DNA of 64,000 nucleotides from Maribacter sp. (GTDB lineage: Bacteria; Bacteroidota; Bacteroidia; Flavobacteriales; Flavobacteriaceae): positions 1 through 64,000 of the forward strand of contig PDPR01000011.1 of NCBI GenBank assembly GCA_002749285.1, given 5' to 3'. Positions 1 to 8,419 of this stretch are shown here, one piece after another; positions within the stretch are counted from its first letter, which is position 1; every line of letters starts with the position of its first letter. The notes beneath the pieces are model-generated. The model saw nothing but the letters and a program-made list of their open reading frames with translations. It did no database searches and was not told where the DNA came from. A program made the translations under genes and the position numbers.

Positions 1-425
1 CTTTCAATTCTTCTGTTTTGGAATGAATAAGCCATTTCAAGAATTTTCTGATAAAATAATTTCCAATTGTCAAACTGTTTATTCAACCTAAAAAAGTCAA
101 CATGTGAAATTATCAATAGTTGGGTATCTTGTTGCGCGTCAATAAATTCAGTGCTGGGTTTTTGGGTTGCGAAACTTGTCAATGCTGTCCCAATAGTAAA
201 GTCGGTCATGACATATCGGGTTTTTTCTTCGCCTGTTTTATCAATGAAATATGTCCTTATACAACCTTTTTCCACATAATAGAACTCTTTACAAATTTGT
301 CCTTCGTGTAATAGAAAATCTCCTTTTTTGATGCTTTTGGGTTTAAAACAACCGGTTATTTTTTCAAGTTCATTAATATTGAATTTGACTATGTGAAGTA
401 ATAATTCATGTAAATTTTCATCCAT
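1..425 (-). CDS. Crp/Fnr-family regulator, cyclic-nucleotide-binding domain (3' end cut by window)
   Basis: Translating the minus strand from the ATG at 423-425 gives an open frame that runs off the left edge: about 141 residues starting MDENLHELLLHIVKFNINEL. It has the cNMP-binding jelly-roll pattern of flavobacterial Crp/Fnr proteins: the KKGDFLLHEGQICKEFYYV segment, then EKGCIRTYF, then a fourth strand ending LLIISHVDFFRL. The C-terminal helix-turn-helix would lie beyond position 1 and cannot be checked. Proteins of this type usually regulate single neighbouring genes and often do not bind cAMP. The family call rests on pattern alone but is good; the target is unknown. Confidence 0.8.
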   Translation of the reverse strand, partial: MDENLHELLLHIVKFNINELEKITGCFKPKSIKKGDFLLHEGQICKEFYYVEKGCIRTYFIDKTGEEKTRYVMTDFTIGTALTSFATQKPSTEFIDAQQDTQLLIISHVDFFRLNKQFDNWKLFYQKILEMAYSFQNRRIE

Positions 426-440
426 TGTAAGCTGTCTTTT

Positions 441-547
441 TACATTGCCACTAACGTAAAATTGATTTACTGATAATCAAATATTTACAATTTTATAATT
501 CTTGTCATTTTTCCACCCATTTCCCCGATTTTACGTTAGCCAATGTA
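441..547. repeat. Imperfect inverted repeat in the 426-733 intergenic region
   Basis: The arms TACATTGCCACTAACGTAAAAT (441-462, written here as TACATTG-CCA-CTAACGTAAAAT) and, on the other strand, TACATTG-G-CTAACGTAAAAT (528-547) match except for a short internal insertion; CTAACGTAAAAT is perfect over 12 bases (451-462 against 528-539). A third partial copy, ATTGCCACTAAC, occurs directly repeated at 574-585. I see no gene in 426-733. This could be the remnant of a small non-coding mobile repeat, or a hairpin 3' of a neighbouring transcript. Confidence 0.5.
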
Positions 548-733
548 CTAAAGTTGTTACAGGACTATGGTGGATTGCCACTAACATCTGATTACAGCCT
601 TTATTTATGACCCAGGTAATATTTCCAGGTTATTGATATTGGTCTTAATGGTGGTTGCAAGCCTATTTTGGTAAAACACCTAAACCAATGGGTCAAGCCC
701 AAGGCATTGCGTAAGGTATCGCACTTGAACAAA

Positions 734-1606
734 CTATCTTGTCCTTGAAATGGCCTGGGCATTTTTCCAGTCAATCCATTTTTGGCCTTTGATCTTGCGC
801 ATGAGACCGTCGTAACTCCTCATAAACAAAACATTATAGAAAGCTTTCATCAAATTTACCGGATTTCTTGCAATAGCCCGCAGACTCATTGAAAAACCGG
901 GTGTGATATACTTCATATAATGCCAATACCCTTCAGGGATATAGAGAACCTCACCGTGGTTTAAATGGGTCTTGTATCCTTTGGCTTTCTTTAGGGCAGG
1001 CCATTGGTCAAAATCGGGGTTCGAAAAATCGATATCCTCACGGGTGATCAATGAGTGGGGTACCTTATATAAATGTTTACTCTCGGATTGTGGGAACAGG
1101 ATGCATTCTTTCTTGCCCTCGAAATGGAAATGGAAGATATTGGCAAGGTCAATATCAAAATGCATAAAAGTATATGAATCGCGACCTCCAAAGAAAAGCA
1201 TGGGCAGGGTCTTCATCAATCGAAGTCCGAAATCGGGATAAGTGAAATCCTTTTGCAGTCCGGGCACCTCCTTGAATATGTTCCAAAGAAAAATGCGGTA
1301 TTTGGTAGGCTCTCTTTGAAGCAGGTCGATATAATCGGACATCCTCATTGTGGCATGGGGCTCGTTGAACCCATCGTCATGATGAACGGGCCGATCATCA
1401 TAAAGGGGCACGACCTTTTCACCTGCCACTTTGCGCATATACTCTAGGTTCCACTTGGCATAAGCTGGCCAATCCTCAATAAACCGTTCGATTACAACCG
1501 GTTTTTGAGGTTTAAAATAATCGGCGATAAATTGCTCTTTGGTAATGGTCTTTACCCGTGGAATTTTATTTAAAATCAAATTTAATTGGGTTGAATTACC
1601 CAACAA
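734..1606 (-). CDS. Cupin-like (JmjC/cupin_8) Fe(II)/2-oxoglutarate-dependent oxygenase family protein
   Basis: This is a 290-residue cytoplasmic protein of the cupin-like domain family related to JmjC hydroxylases. The iron-binding facial triad is visible: H149-x-D151 in MHFDIDLANIF, and H229 in YIPEGYWHYM near the second half of the barrel. The PVVIERFIEDWPAYAKW stretch near residues 36-52 is the usual N-terminal family signature. Proteins of this fold hydroxylate amino-acid side chains of proteins or small molecules with 2-oxoglutarate; the substrate here is unknown. It stands alone, with long non-coding stretches on both sides. The family is confident, the reaction only inferred. Confidence 0.88.
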   Translation of the reverse strand: MLGNSTQLNLILNKIPRVKTITKEQFIADYFKPQKPVVIERFIEDWPAYAKWNLEYMRKVAGEKVVPLYDDRPVHHDDGFNEPHATMRMSDYIDLLQREPTKYRIFLWNIFKEVPGLQKDFTYPDFGLRLMKTLPMLFFGGRDSYTFMHFDIDLANIFHFHFEGKKECILFPQSESKHLYKVPHSLITREDIDFSNPDFDQWPALKKAKGYKTHLNHGEVLYIPEGYWHYMKYITPGFSMSLRAIARNPVNLMKAFYNVLFMRSYDGLMRKIKGQKWIDWKNAQAISRTR

Positions 1607-2083
1607 ATGTATGAAATATCTTAAAATAGATCTTCAAAATCAACTCGATTGGTAATATCATCCCTTCATTTTGGTCTTTTGTTTAGCCTGTCCATCATAT
1701 TCAACATTACGCTCTGCCCTGTCCATTTTGATTTTTCGCTTAAAGACCCCCCATTTAGGATCCTTGGCGTCAACAGTTTTTGGTCGCCCATGTTCAACAA
1801 ATGGTTTCATTTCCCATATTGCCATAGGCACTTATACCTTACATTGGAGTGCCTTCTACGGGTACCAATGCGTTTATCGAAGTGATTCCGGTTATGGATT
1901 CAAGGAAGAAAATCCTCGAAGATCCAAAATCCAGACCACTTTCAATACACCAGTAGCAGATGAAAGAACTTTGCCACGTACAATTTTGGGAAACATTTTC
2001 CCTGTAAGGCTTTCCAGAAACCATAACTGCCCACCAACAAAGTAAAGGTGGGCAGACAGATATAACGTAGAAAAGTACAATCC
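1607..2083. other. Intergenic region with broken coding-like fragments, no intact gene
   Basis: No convincing gene spans these 477 bases. On the minus strand, short stretches in different frames have protein-like composition: a hydrophobic run (LPTFTLLVGSYGFWKALQG, around 1995-2050), VRGKVLSSATG (around 1950), and a 55-residue ORF at 1658-1825 that starts MAIWEMKPFVEHGRPKTVDA and is rich in Lys and Arg. Stops and frame changes separate them, as expected for one decayed gene, but I could not assign a family. The alternative is ordinary non-coding sequence. Confidence 0.3.
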
Positions 2084-3919
2084 TTATTTAAAACTATAAC
2101 GCAGACCAAATAACACATTACTTGGTGGCATTGGTGTAAAGCCGGACTCAATATATTCGGCATTGAAAATATTGCTTGCCGTTATTGACAATTCAACTTG
2201 TCTTAACGCCATTACAATAGAGGCATCCCAAACATTGTATGTTTGCCCTGTAGTACGTTCAGCGTATTTGTAAATAATATTCTGTCTTACATTTTTGAAT
2301 AATCCAGTACTCAATCGTGTTGTGAAATGATGTTTTAATGTGTTTAGGGAATACCGTGATAATTCCTCGTTTTGGTATAAAATATTATCATCCAAAAAAG
2401 AATAACCAATTGCCAAAGTCTGGTTGAGGTCATTCAGCTTAAAATTATAGGCGGCATCAAGTTCAAACCCTTTAGTGTTCACTTCCGTAATGTTGATTGC
2501 CGTAAAAACATCTTCGGTCGTATTGGGTCTAATATAATCTATTAGGTTTTCGGCATCCCTATTAAAGGCGGCTAAAGTTGCCGTGAATTTTGGTGCAATG
2601 TATTTAATTCCTATTTCCTGGGCAAAAGCTTCCTCTGGTTCCAAATCTGGATTTCCGTTAGTACTCGGGTCACTGTAATACAAGTCGGTGTATGTCGGAA
2701 TCCTATAGGTAAAACCAATGTTTCCGTAAGCTTTTAAGTTGTTGCCAATATCAAAACCAACATCCAACCCAGGAAATGCATTGAATTCAAAATCTGAAAA
2801 ATACGTCATGGCGACACCAGGTGTAATGTCCAATCGGTTATCTACAAACTGGAATCTGTGCTCTAAGAATAGCGTCGTCATAAAACGGTTACGATGTCCC
2901 AAATTATTGCTTTGCAAGTACGTTTTGGACATATCGATTCCAAAACCAGTTTCACCCAATTCCGATTTATAAGACCCATTGGCTTCTGCCCCGATTTTAT
3001 TCGAGATATGGAAGTTCCTATAAAAACCAGGTTCAAAACGTCTTAAAAGAAACATATCCTGATTACGTTTCCAATAGATTCTTGGTTGGATCTTAAACTT
3101 TTCCGATTGAAATCTAGTCGTAAATGCCACTAAACTGTTCTGGGTTTCCTCGTATTCATTAAATCCCCAACTACTGGGTGTATAGAAATTTTCAGCGCCA
3201 AATTTTTTGTCGAAAAAAGTCGCGGTCATTTCAATAGGTTGTGCTTTTTTGTTGAAAACACTTTTTAAGAAATAACTTGAATTTTCATAATCCGAATTAT
3301 TCCGGTAACCATTGGACGTCATTTTTCCGGCATGGAAAATATGTGTTGAATTCCCTAATTCAGAACCAACCGTTACGGAACCATTAAGCTGACCAAAAGA
3401 ACCAGCTTCAAGATTTGCGGAAACAGAATTATCCAAGTTGGATTTAGTGACGATATTAATGGCACCTGTAAAAGCATTCTGCCCAAAAACCCTAGCTGCA
3501 GGGCCCTTAATGATTTCTATGCGCGCAATGACCTCTAGTGGCAAGGAGGCATTCATGGTGTGATGGCCTGTTTGTGCATCGTCCATTTTAACACCATCGA
3601 TCAATAAAAGTGTCTGGTCAAAACCACCACCCCTAATAAATAGATCGGCCTGACTACCGCCAGTGCCCCGTCTTCTAATGTCCACACCAGCAACTTGCTG
3701 TAATAAATCCGCAATGGTAACGGCGGAACTATTTTCAATATCAGTTGCTGTAATAATATTTATGGTCCTGGAATTTTCCTTGAAGGGTAGATCAATTCGA
3801 TTTGAAGTAACTACAACTTCACTTAAAGAATCGGTTTCTATTATAGCTTGTTCTCGTTGGGCATTTAATTGAAATGCGCTGATCAATAAAAATGTAAAAA
3901 GTAAAACTGTATTTTTCAT
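2084..3919 (-). CDS. TonB-dependent outer-membrane receptor, BtuB/CirA-like (short form)
   Basis: This 611-residue receptor imports a ligand across the outer membrane using TonB energy. Residues 1-21 are a signal peptide (MKNTVLLFTFLLISAFQLNA). The plug follows at about 32-150, with SLSEVVVTSNRI, the LLLIDGVKMDD segment and IEIIKGPAARVFGQNAFTGA. The remainder is a 22-strand barrel ending in an aromatic-rich strand (NVLFGLRYSFK). It lacks the CarboxypepD_reg N-terminal domain of the window's larger receptors, and its size fits BtuB-like vitamin or siderophore receptors. It is divergent from a MocR regulator 97 bases away, which may control it. No cobalamin riboswitch was recognised in that 97-base gap, so the ligand is open. 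Confidence 0.92.
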   Translation of the reverse strand: MKNTVLLFTFLLISAFQLNAQREQAIIETDSLSEVVVTSNRIDLPFKENSRTINIITATDIENSSAVTIADLLQQVAGVDIRRRGTGGSQADLFIRGGGFDQTLLLIDGVKMDDAQTGHHTMNASLPLEVIARIEIIKGPAARVFGQNAFTGAINIVTKSNLDNSVSANLEAGSFGQLNGSVTVGSELGNSTHIFHAGKMTSNGYRNNSDYENSSYFLKSVFNKKAQPIEMTATFFDKKFGAENFYTPSSWGFNEYEETQNSLVAFTTRFQSEKFKIQPRIYWKRNQDMFLLRRFEPGFYRNFHISNKIGAEANGSYKSELGETGFGIDMSKTYLQSNNLGHRNRFMTTLFLEHRFQFVDNRLDITPGVAMTYFSDFEFNAFPGLDVGFDIGNNLKAYGNIGFTYRIPTYTDLYYSDPSTNGNPDLEPEEAFAQEIGIKYIAPKFTATLAAFNRDAENLIDYIRPNTTEDVFTAINITEVNTKGFELDAAYNFKLNDLNQTLAIGYSFLDDNILYQNEELSRYSLNTLKHHFTTRLSTGLFKNVRQNIIYKYAERTTGQTYNVWDASIVMALRQVELSITASNIFNAEYIESGFTPMPPSNVLFGLRYSFK

Positions 3920-3983
3920 CTATTTGGGTCTTGCAATGGTTGTTATTGCACCATTTAATTTTATTCTGCAAAAGTCGTAACTT

Positions 3984-4011
3984 TCCGGACGATTGAACTA
4001 GTCCAGTTTCA
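3984..4011. promoter_or_regulatory. Candidate MocR operator between divergent receptor and regulator genes
   Basis: The 97-base divergent gap contains GTCCAG (4001-4006), which reads CTGGAC on the minus strand within ACTGGACTAGTTCA, and an oppositely oriented GGAC at 3987-3990. MocR regulators such as TauR bind CTGGAC-type boxes near their own promoters, so this is a plausible autoregulatory and target site. It is inferred from position and resemblance only. Confidence 0.25.
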
Positions 4012-4016
4012 AAACA

Positions 4017-5513
4017 ATGAGTAGTCCGGTTATTGATATTTTAAAACAACTTGTCGCATTCGACAAAACGATTGTGCAACCCGTTTATATACAGGTAGCA
4101 CAACAAGTTATAAATGCTATACAGCGTGGCTATTTGGAAAAAGGCAGTAAGTTGCCAGGAACACGTGTTTTAAGCCGGTTGTTGAACATTCATCGCAATA
4201 CAGCTGTTGCGATTTACGAAGAATTGGCCTCACAAGGTTGGGTAGATATTATAGCCAATAAAGGGACTTTTGTTTTGGTGCCGGAGGAATCCACTGTGAA
4301 AATCAAAGCGACAGCCCAGCATATCCATCAGGCCTATACGTATCCGAAAGTGGCCGGTTTTCCGTTTCAACAGTCATTTCATTTAGCTTCAACAACTGAA
4401 GAAACTTCATCGAAATATACGCTAAGCGACGGTACACCAGACCTACGTTTACATCCTGTGCATCAATTTTCCAGATGGTACAGTGCGGCCATGAAACGAA
4501 AACCCTTGATCAATAAATGGAATAGGACAAGTGCGTTGATCCCTTCGGTATTTAGCACACAACTCTGTAATTATTTAAACGCAACACGAGGGTTTCATAT
4601 AAAACCGAATAATCTAGTAAATACACGTAGCACAGAAATGAGTCTGTATATAGTCTCACAACTATTGGTCAAACAAGGTGATCTAGTATTGGTTGGGCAG
4701 TTGAGCAATTATGCGGCCAACATGATATTTCAACAGGCAGCTGCGACCATTAGAACAATCCCGGTAGATAATGAAGGTTTGAATGTAGGGTATATAGAAA
4801 AGTATTTTGTAAAAGGAAGTATACGCTGTGTTTATGTTTGTGCCAATAGGGATTACCCTACCACTGTAACGTTGAGCGCAAAACGACGATTGCAATTATT
4901 GCAATTGGCAAAAACGCATGGATTTGCCATTATAGAAGATGACCATGACCACGATTTCCAGTTTGAAGGGTCTGCAATGTTGCCAATGGCAAGTGCAGAT
5001 GCCAACGGAATGGTTATTTATCTGGGCAAGTTGGGACAGTCGTTGTTCCCAAGTTTTCACACGGGTTTTGTAGTAGCGCCGGAAAATTTAATCTCGGAAG
5101 CTAAAAATTACTTGCAGTTACTTGATAAACAAGGCGATCTAATACAGGAACAAATGCTTTCCGAACTTATTTCCGAAGGCGAGATATATAGACTTAAGAA
5201 AAAGAATATAGTCACTTATAAACAGCGTCGCGATAGTTTGTGCCATTTTTTAAACTATTATTTTGAAGGTATCCTCACTTGGGAGATACCCTTGGGTGGT
5301 TTAGCGATATGGCTGCAATTTGCAGAAACGATATCATTGGTAAAACTTGCCGAGGAAGCCGAAAAATTCGATTTGTTCCTGCCAAAAACCATTTTATACC
5401 AAAATAAAAATACCTGTGCCATTCGTTTTGGTTTTGGGCATTTAAATGAAGAGGAGCTGGAAATTGTTGTCAAAAAGTTGAAAAGTGCCTATAATAAGAT
5501 CATTGGTCTTTGA
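4017..5513 (+). CDS. MocR/PdxR-type GntR regulator with aminotransferase domain; PLP lysine replaced by Gln
   Basis: This is a 498-residue chimeric transcription factor. Residues about 20-85 form a GntR winged helix (QRGYLEKGSKLPGTRVLSRL, then NIHRNTAVAIYEELASQGW), and about 120-495 form a class-I aminotransferase-like domain. In the family the domain binds PLP through a lysine in a (T/S)-x-SK-(T/S)-L-x-P motif. Here the equivalent stretch is YLGKLGQSLFPSF, so the lysine position is Q341, and the EDDYD motif reads EDDHD (H310). Covalent PLP binding therefore looks impaired, unless K338 substitutes. The 3' end abuts a broken bioA-like fragment, and the divergent neighbour is a TonB receptor, its likely target. 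The family is certain; the effector is unknown. Confidence 0.92.
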   Translation: MSSPVIDILKQLVAFDKTIVQPVYIQVAQQVINAIQRGYLEKGSKLPGTRVLSRLLNIHRNTAVAIYEELASQGWVDIIANKGTFVLVPEESTVKIKATAQHIHQAYTYPKVAGFPFQQSFHLASTTEETSSKYTLSDGTPDLRLHPVHQFSRWYSAAMKRKPLINKWNRTSALIPSVFSTQLCNYLNATRGFHIKPNNLVNTRSTEMSLYIVSQLLVKQGDLVLVGQLSNYAANMIFQQAAATIRTIPVDNEGLNVGYIEKYFVKGSIRCVYVCANRDYPTTVTLSAKRRLQLLQLAKTHGFAIIEDDHDHDFQFEGSAMLPMASADANGMVIYLGKLGQSLFPSFHTGFVVAPENLISEAKNYLQLLDKQGDLIQEQMLSELISEGEIYRLKKKNIVTYKQRRDSLCHFLNYYFEGILTWEIPLGGLAIWLQFAETISLVKLAEEAEKFDLFLPKTILYQNKNTCAIRFGFGHLNEEELEIVVKKLKSAYNKIIGL

Positions 5514-5514
5514 A

Positions 5515-5862
5515 CTACCCCGAGGCAGAGCTGTCAAGGAATTTTTAGATCAATAGGAAATTCAATTCTCACCCCAACCAGCTTGACTAATTAAAGGGTC
5601 ATTGCCTATAGGAAAATCCACTAAAAACCACCCAATCCAATTGTTGCATTTGGGAAAACACCCTTTGCATGATAAGATCATTACAATGACCTTGCACAGG
5701 TGTGCCAAGAAGCTATTCCGTCTATATACCCTACACCCTCTCGTTATAGGGTAATACACCTTCGGCCTTGGCAATAACCAGCATTTCGGGGTGTGGTTTG
5801 TGTTGTGTAAAGGGATGCCACAAATATTTTTTATCGCGTTCCAAAATATTTTTCTTCATCAT
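5515..5862 (-). pseudogene. Decayed 5' fragment of a bioA-like class III aminotransferase
   Basis: On the minus strand an ATG at 5862 opens a 43-codon frame with the BioA N-terminal signature (RDKKYLWHPFTQHK, residues 9-22), followed by KAEGVLPYNE and a stop at 5731-5733. A frameshift then gives EGVGYIDGIASWHTC, and another shift gives GHCNDLIMQRVFSQMQQLDW continuing into VVFSGF. All three pieces appear in the order expected for about residues 1-95 of adenosylmethionine-8-amino-7-oxononanoate aminotransferase, the biotin-pathway enzyme. A weak LTALPRGSS segment near 5520-5545 may continue it up to the regulator's stop codon. The rest of the gene, including its PLP lysine, is gone. It is clearly a dead gene; the exact subfamily (BioA against another class III enzyme) is inferred. 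Confidence 0.75.
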
Positions 5863-5925
5863 TGAATTCAATACATCCACATTTTATATATCTTGCAAAA
5901 ATGGGAATCAATCCCAAGAAAACAC

Positions 5926-7416
5926 ATGTCCCATACCCTTATAAATTCAATTTTGAAGAACGGTAACAACCTAAAGGACAGAACGGTTTTTCTACTGGTA
6001 TCCTGCGTTTCCCTGTTTATCCGCCTTCCCTTTTTCTTTAGGGACTATATTGATCGTGATGAAAGCACCTTCATACTCATGGGCCAATCGTGGGTAGAGG
6101 GACATTTGCCCTATACCGAACTTTGGGATTTAAAACCACCGATTACTTTCCTTGTTTTTGCAGCCGTTATTCATCTTTTCGGAAAGAGCTTTATCGCCAT
6201 TCGCCTACTTGGTATCCTATTGGTTGCCGGCACTGCATTTTTCACCTATAAAATCGGCCAAGAGGCCTATTCTAAAAAAATAGGGTTTGGGGCCGCGATT
6301 GCAACAGTGGTACTGCTCTCCTTGTTCGGCAGTTTACAAGGCCTAATGTCCGAACATATCTGTATGGCTTTTTTTATGCCTGGATTATACCTCTTGATAA
6401 AGTATAAAAAATGGCAAACGACTTTCTTTGCCGGGCTACTTATGGGCATTGCTGTAATGACCAAGATGAATATCGCCTATACCCTATTGTTCCTAGGGAC
6501 CTTTATATTTTATGAGCATTATAAGAACCTGCATTGGAACAAGGCAATACTTTTTCCCTCATTATATGGTATTGGTATACTGCTGATTATTGCATTGACG
6601 CTATTACCCTATTATATACAAGGAAACCCCGACTTATGGGTTTCATCGGTATTCAAGGCACCAATGGCCTATATAGGCGCACGTAGATATTCCATTCTTA
6701 AGTTAGCCCCCATATATGTGGTCTTGGCCGGCTTTTTTGTTTTCGCTTGGAAGAAGAAGCTACTCAATTTTAAAATGGCACCCATCCAATATCTACTTGT
6801 GGCCATCTTAGGGATATTGTATGCCTTTTATAAAGGGGGAAGAATCAACGGGCACTATCTGATCCAACTACATCCCATGTTATTATTATTGGTAGCCATA
6901 GCATTCAGCAACATAGGATTTTTCAAAAAAACCAACTGGAACCCTTATTTTCTTTTTGTGCTATTATTGATTCCAATGGAAACGTATCTGGAATATGCAA
7001 ATATCATTAAAAATAAGTACGAGCGGGATACCTTTTTCAATGGTGAGGGCATATCGGTACCCAAATACATCCAAGAAAACCATTTGGATACTAAGAACAT
7101 ACTGTTTTTTGGATACCATATAGGGTATTGGGTATTGGATGCCAAGCCACCCACTAAAGCGGCTACCCACCCCAGTAATATCTGTCGCGACGAATTATTC
7201 CCTTTTTATGATAACCCCCGAAAAACTTCCTTGGAAGAACTTCAATACATCATGGATAGTATTCAACCTAAAACTATTGTAGTTCGTAAAGACAGAAGGG
7301 TCTTCGACAAAAAGGAAATAAAGGAGAATATATATATAGATGCCTATTTAGCAAAGTATTATAGCGTACTCGCCACCGTGGAAGAAGCAGAGATCTTGCA
7401 ACGGTTGGAGCGATAA
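5926..7416 (+). CDS. Membrane glycosyltransferase, GT39/ArnT-like
   Basis: This 496-residue polytopic inner-membrane protein resembles lipid-linked sugar transferases of the ArnT/PMT type. The first periplasmic loop carries the acidic catalytic-type motif YIDRDES (D45, E46), followed by GHLPYTELWDLKPP, as in the family. About ten hydrophobic segments follow, and a soluble C-terminal tail starts near residue 375. Such enzymes move a sugar from a polyprenyl-phosphate donor to lipid, protein or glycan; donor and acceptor cannot be read here. I chose the ATG at 5926, since the only upstream start is a TTG at 5893 with no visible ribosome-binding site. It has no operon partner. Confidence 0.85.
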   Translation: MSHTLINSILKNGNNLKDRTVFLLVSCVSLFIRLPFFFRDYIDRDESTFILMGQSWVEGHLPYTELWDLKPPITFLVFAAVIHLFGKSFIAIRLLGILLVAGTAFFTYKIGQEAYSKKIGFGAAIATVVLLSLFGSLQGLMSEHICMAFFMPGLYLLIKYKKWQTTFFAGLLMGIAVMTKMNIAYTLLFLGTFIFYEHYKNLHWNKAILFPSLYGIGILLIIALTLLPYYIQGNPDLWVSSVFKAPMAYIGARRYSILKLAPIYVVLAGFFVFAWKKKLLNFKMAPIQYLLVAILGILYAFYKGGRINGHYLIQLHPMLLLLVAIAFSNIGFFKKTNWNPYFLFVLLLIPMETYLEYANIIKNKYERDTFFNGEGISVPKYIQENHLDTKNILFFGYHIGYWVLDAKPPTKAATHPSNICRDELFPFYDNPRKTSLEELQYIMDSIQPKTIVVRKDRRVFDKKEIKENIYIDAYLAKYYSVLATVEEAEILQRLER

Positions 7417-7494
7417 CAGGGTTTTGATGCCTCGGTCACAATGGCCGAAACCATGGTCTTGCCCATTTTCGTTGAGATCCCTGTAACAAAAACC

Positions 7495-7887
7495 CTAAAC
7501 ATGTTTATCCGGTTTGGTTATGATACCACAATTTAAGCATCTGTATTTTTTATCCTCAAAAAAAGGAAACAGTTTATGGAAAATGGTTTTGCGCCCATAA
7601 TAAGCTTCCGATCTCTCGGCCTTACAGTTGGGGCAGACAATAGGCTTGCCATCATCACCAATGGCATAGGCCCGCACCTCATTATAGATTTTCAAGGCCC
7701 TCTCCTTATCCTTGGTGTACACTTGCAATTTGACACCCCCAATGGCATGACTGATCAAGGGGTCGGAGTTCAAGGTATTTTCATCCTTTAGGAAAACCGG
7801 TATACCTTCCGACTCAAGTCTCCCTTTCAATATTTGTACATCGGCCGAAAATTCGAATGAAGCCAGCATAAAAAATTTTTCTTCCAT
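7495..7887 (-). CDS. DUF2007 protein with C-terminal zinc ribbon
   Basis: This is a 130-residue cytoplasmic protein. Residues 7-75 match DUF2007, a ferredoxin-like domain that resembles PII signalling proteins: FEFSADVQILKGRLESEGIP, then NSDPLISHAIGGVKLQVY. A four-cysteine zinc ribbon follows (C85, C88, C117, C120; CPNC and CLNC). The biochemical role of DUF2007 is not established, so no function is proposed. The gene is monocistronic and lies tail-to-tail with the GT39-like gene 78 bases away. Confidence 0.8.
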   Translation of the reverse strand: MEEKFFMLASFEFSADVQILKGRLESEGIPVFLKDENTLNSDPLISHAIGGVKLQVYTKDKERALKIYNEVRAYAIGDDGKPIVCPNCKAERSEAYYGRKTIFHKLFPFFEDKKYRCLNCGIITKPDKHV

Positions 7888-7917
7888 AGGGCTAAAGATA
7901 CCTTTTCATTATGAACT

Positions 7918-8053
7918 CGTTTAAACTTTTTGGGTTTAAGCGAAAATCAGTGGTCTTTTGTTCTGTTGAAGGCTTTTTAAGCTACGGAAGTGAAAAAAGA
8001 CAAGAACAGGGCAGGAAATGGCAATTTTCTGGCAAGCCGAAAAAGTTTAAACG
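7918..8053. mobile_element. MITE-like element with 14-bp perfect terminal inverted repeats
   Basis: CGTTTAAACTTTTT (7918-7931) and its exact reverse complement AAAAAGTTTAAACG (8040-8053) bound a 136-base non-coding stretch. Moving inward, the arms stay partly similar (GG-TT, then GAAAAT), so the imperfect repeat is about 30 bases. Length, terminal symmetry and lack of coding potential fit a miniature inverted-repeat transposable element or a solo transposon remnant. I did not find a clear target-site duplication and saw no second copy in the window. The stretch to 8286 that follows holds only a 12-base palindrome (TGGTCATGACCA, 8233-8244) and no gene. Confidence 0.45.
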
Positions 8054-8286
8054 GATCCACTATTTAAAAAGATACAAAAAAAATCGATGATGGGTCTCTG
8101 GTTGTCCCAAGTTCGAGACGAGGAACCAATAACCTCTCGACCCAAAGGTACGAAGCGTACTTCCGAGAAAACTTTTTCCATTCCTAAGGAAATCAGACCC
8201 TTTTTGGCTATCGCCCTGTGATTAAAACACAATGGTCATGACCAATGATGGTAGGACCGTGGAATTATTCGGGAAAGCAAGATGCG

Positions 8287-8310
8287 ATTATGGCCATAAT
8301 GCTATCTTTG
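8287..8310 (+). promoter_or_regulatory. Candidate promoter with an embedded 14-bp palindromic operator
   Basis: TATCTTTG at 8303-8310 fits the Bacteroidetes -7 consensus TAnnTTTG. Immediately upstream, where the spacer to a -33 box would be, lies the perfect palindrome ATTATGGCCATAAT (8287-8300), a typical dimer-binding site. The predicted leader to the ATG at 8420 is about 100 bases. The prediction rests on consensus matching only; no clear -33 TTTG box was seen. Confidence 0.35.
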
Positions 8311-8419
8311 TCAAGCACTTTGCCATGGCATTTATGTTCAATCCGTGGCTCTTTCTTCCGGGCCAGGCCCTACCCAATGTGGGTTAAATCCTGGTAATAT
8401 TATTTTGAAGGAGAAACTT

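Noticed and set aside
1671..2045. 124-codon plus-strand frame in a gap
   Set aside because: No family, no ribosome-binding site, and the minus strand shows more protein-like fragments.
3920..4016. Cobalamin riboswitch upstream of the BtuB-like receptor
   Set aside because: The 97-base gap is too short for a B12 riboswitch and shows none of its conserved boxes.
8047..8232. 61-codon minus-strand frame with GSSSRTWDNQRP, reminiscent of spurious ORFs near tRNA or integration sites
   Set aside because: I could not fold a tRNA or find an attachment-site duplication; there is nothing to support a gene.
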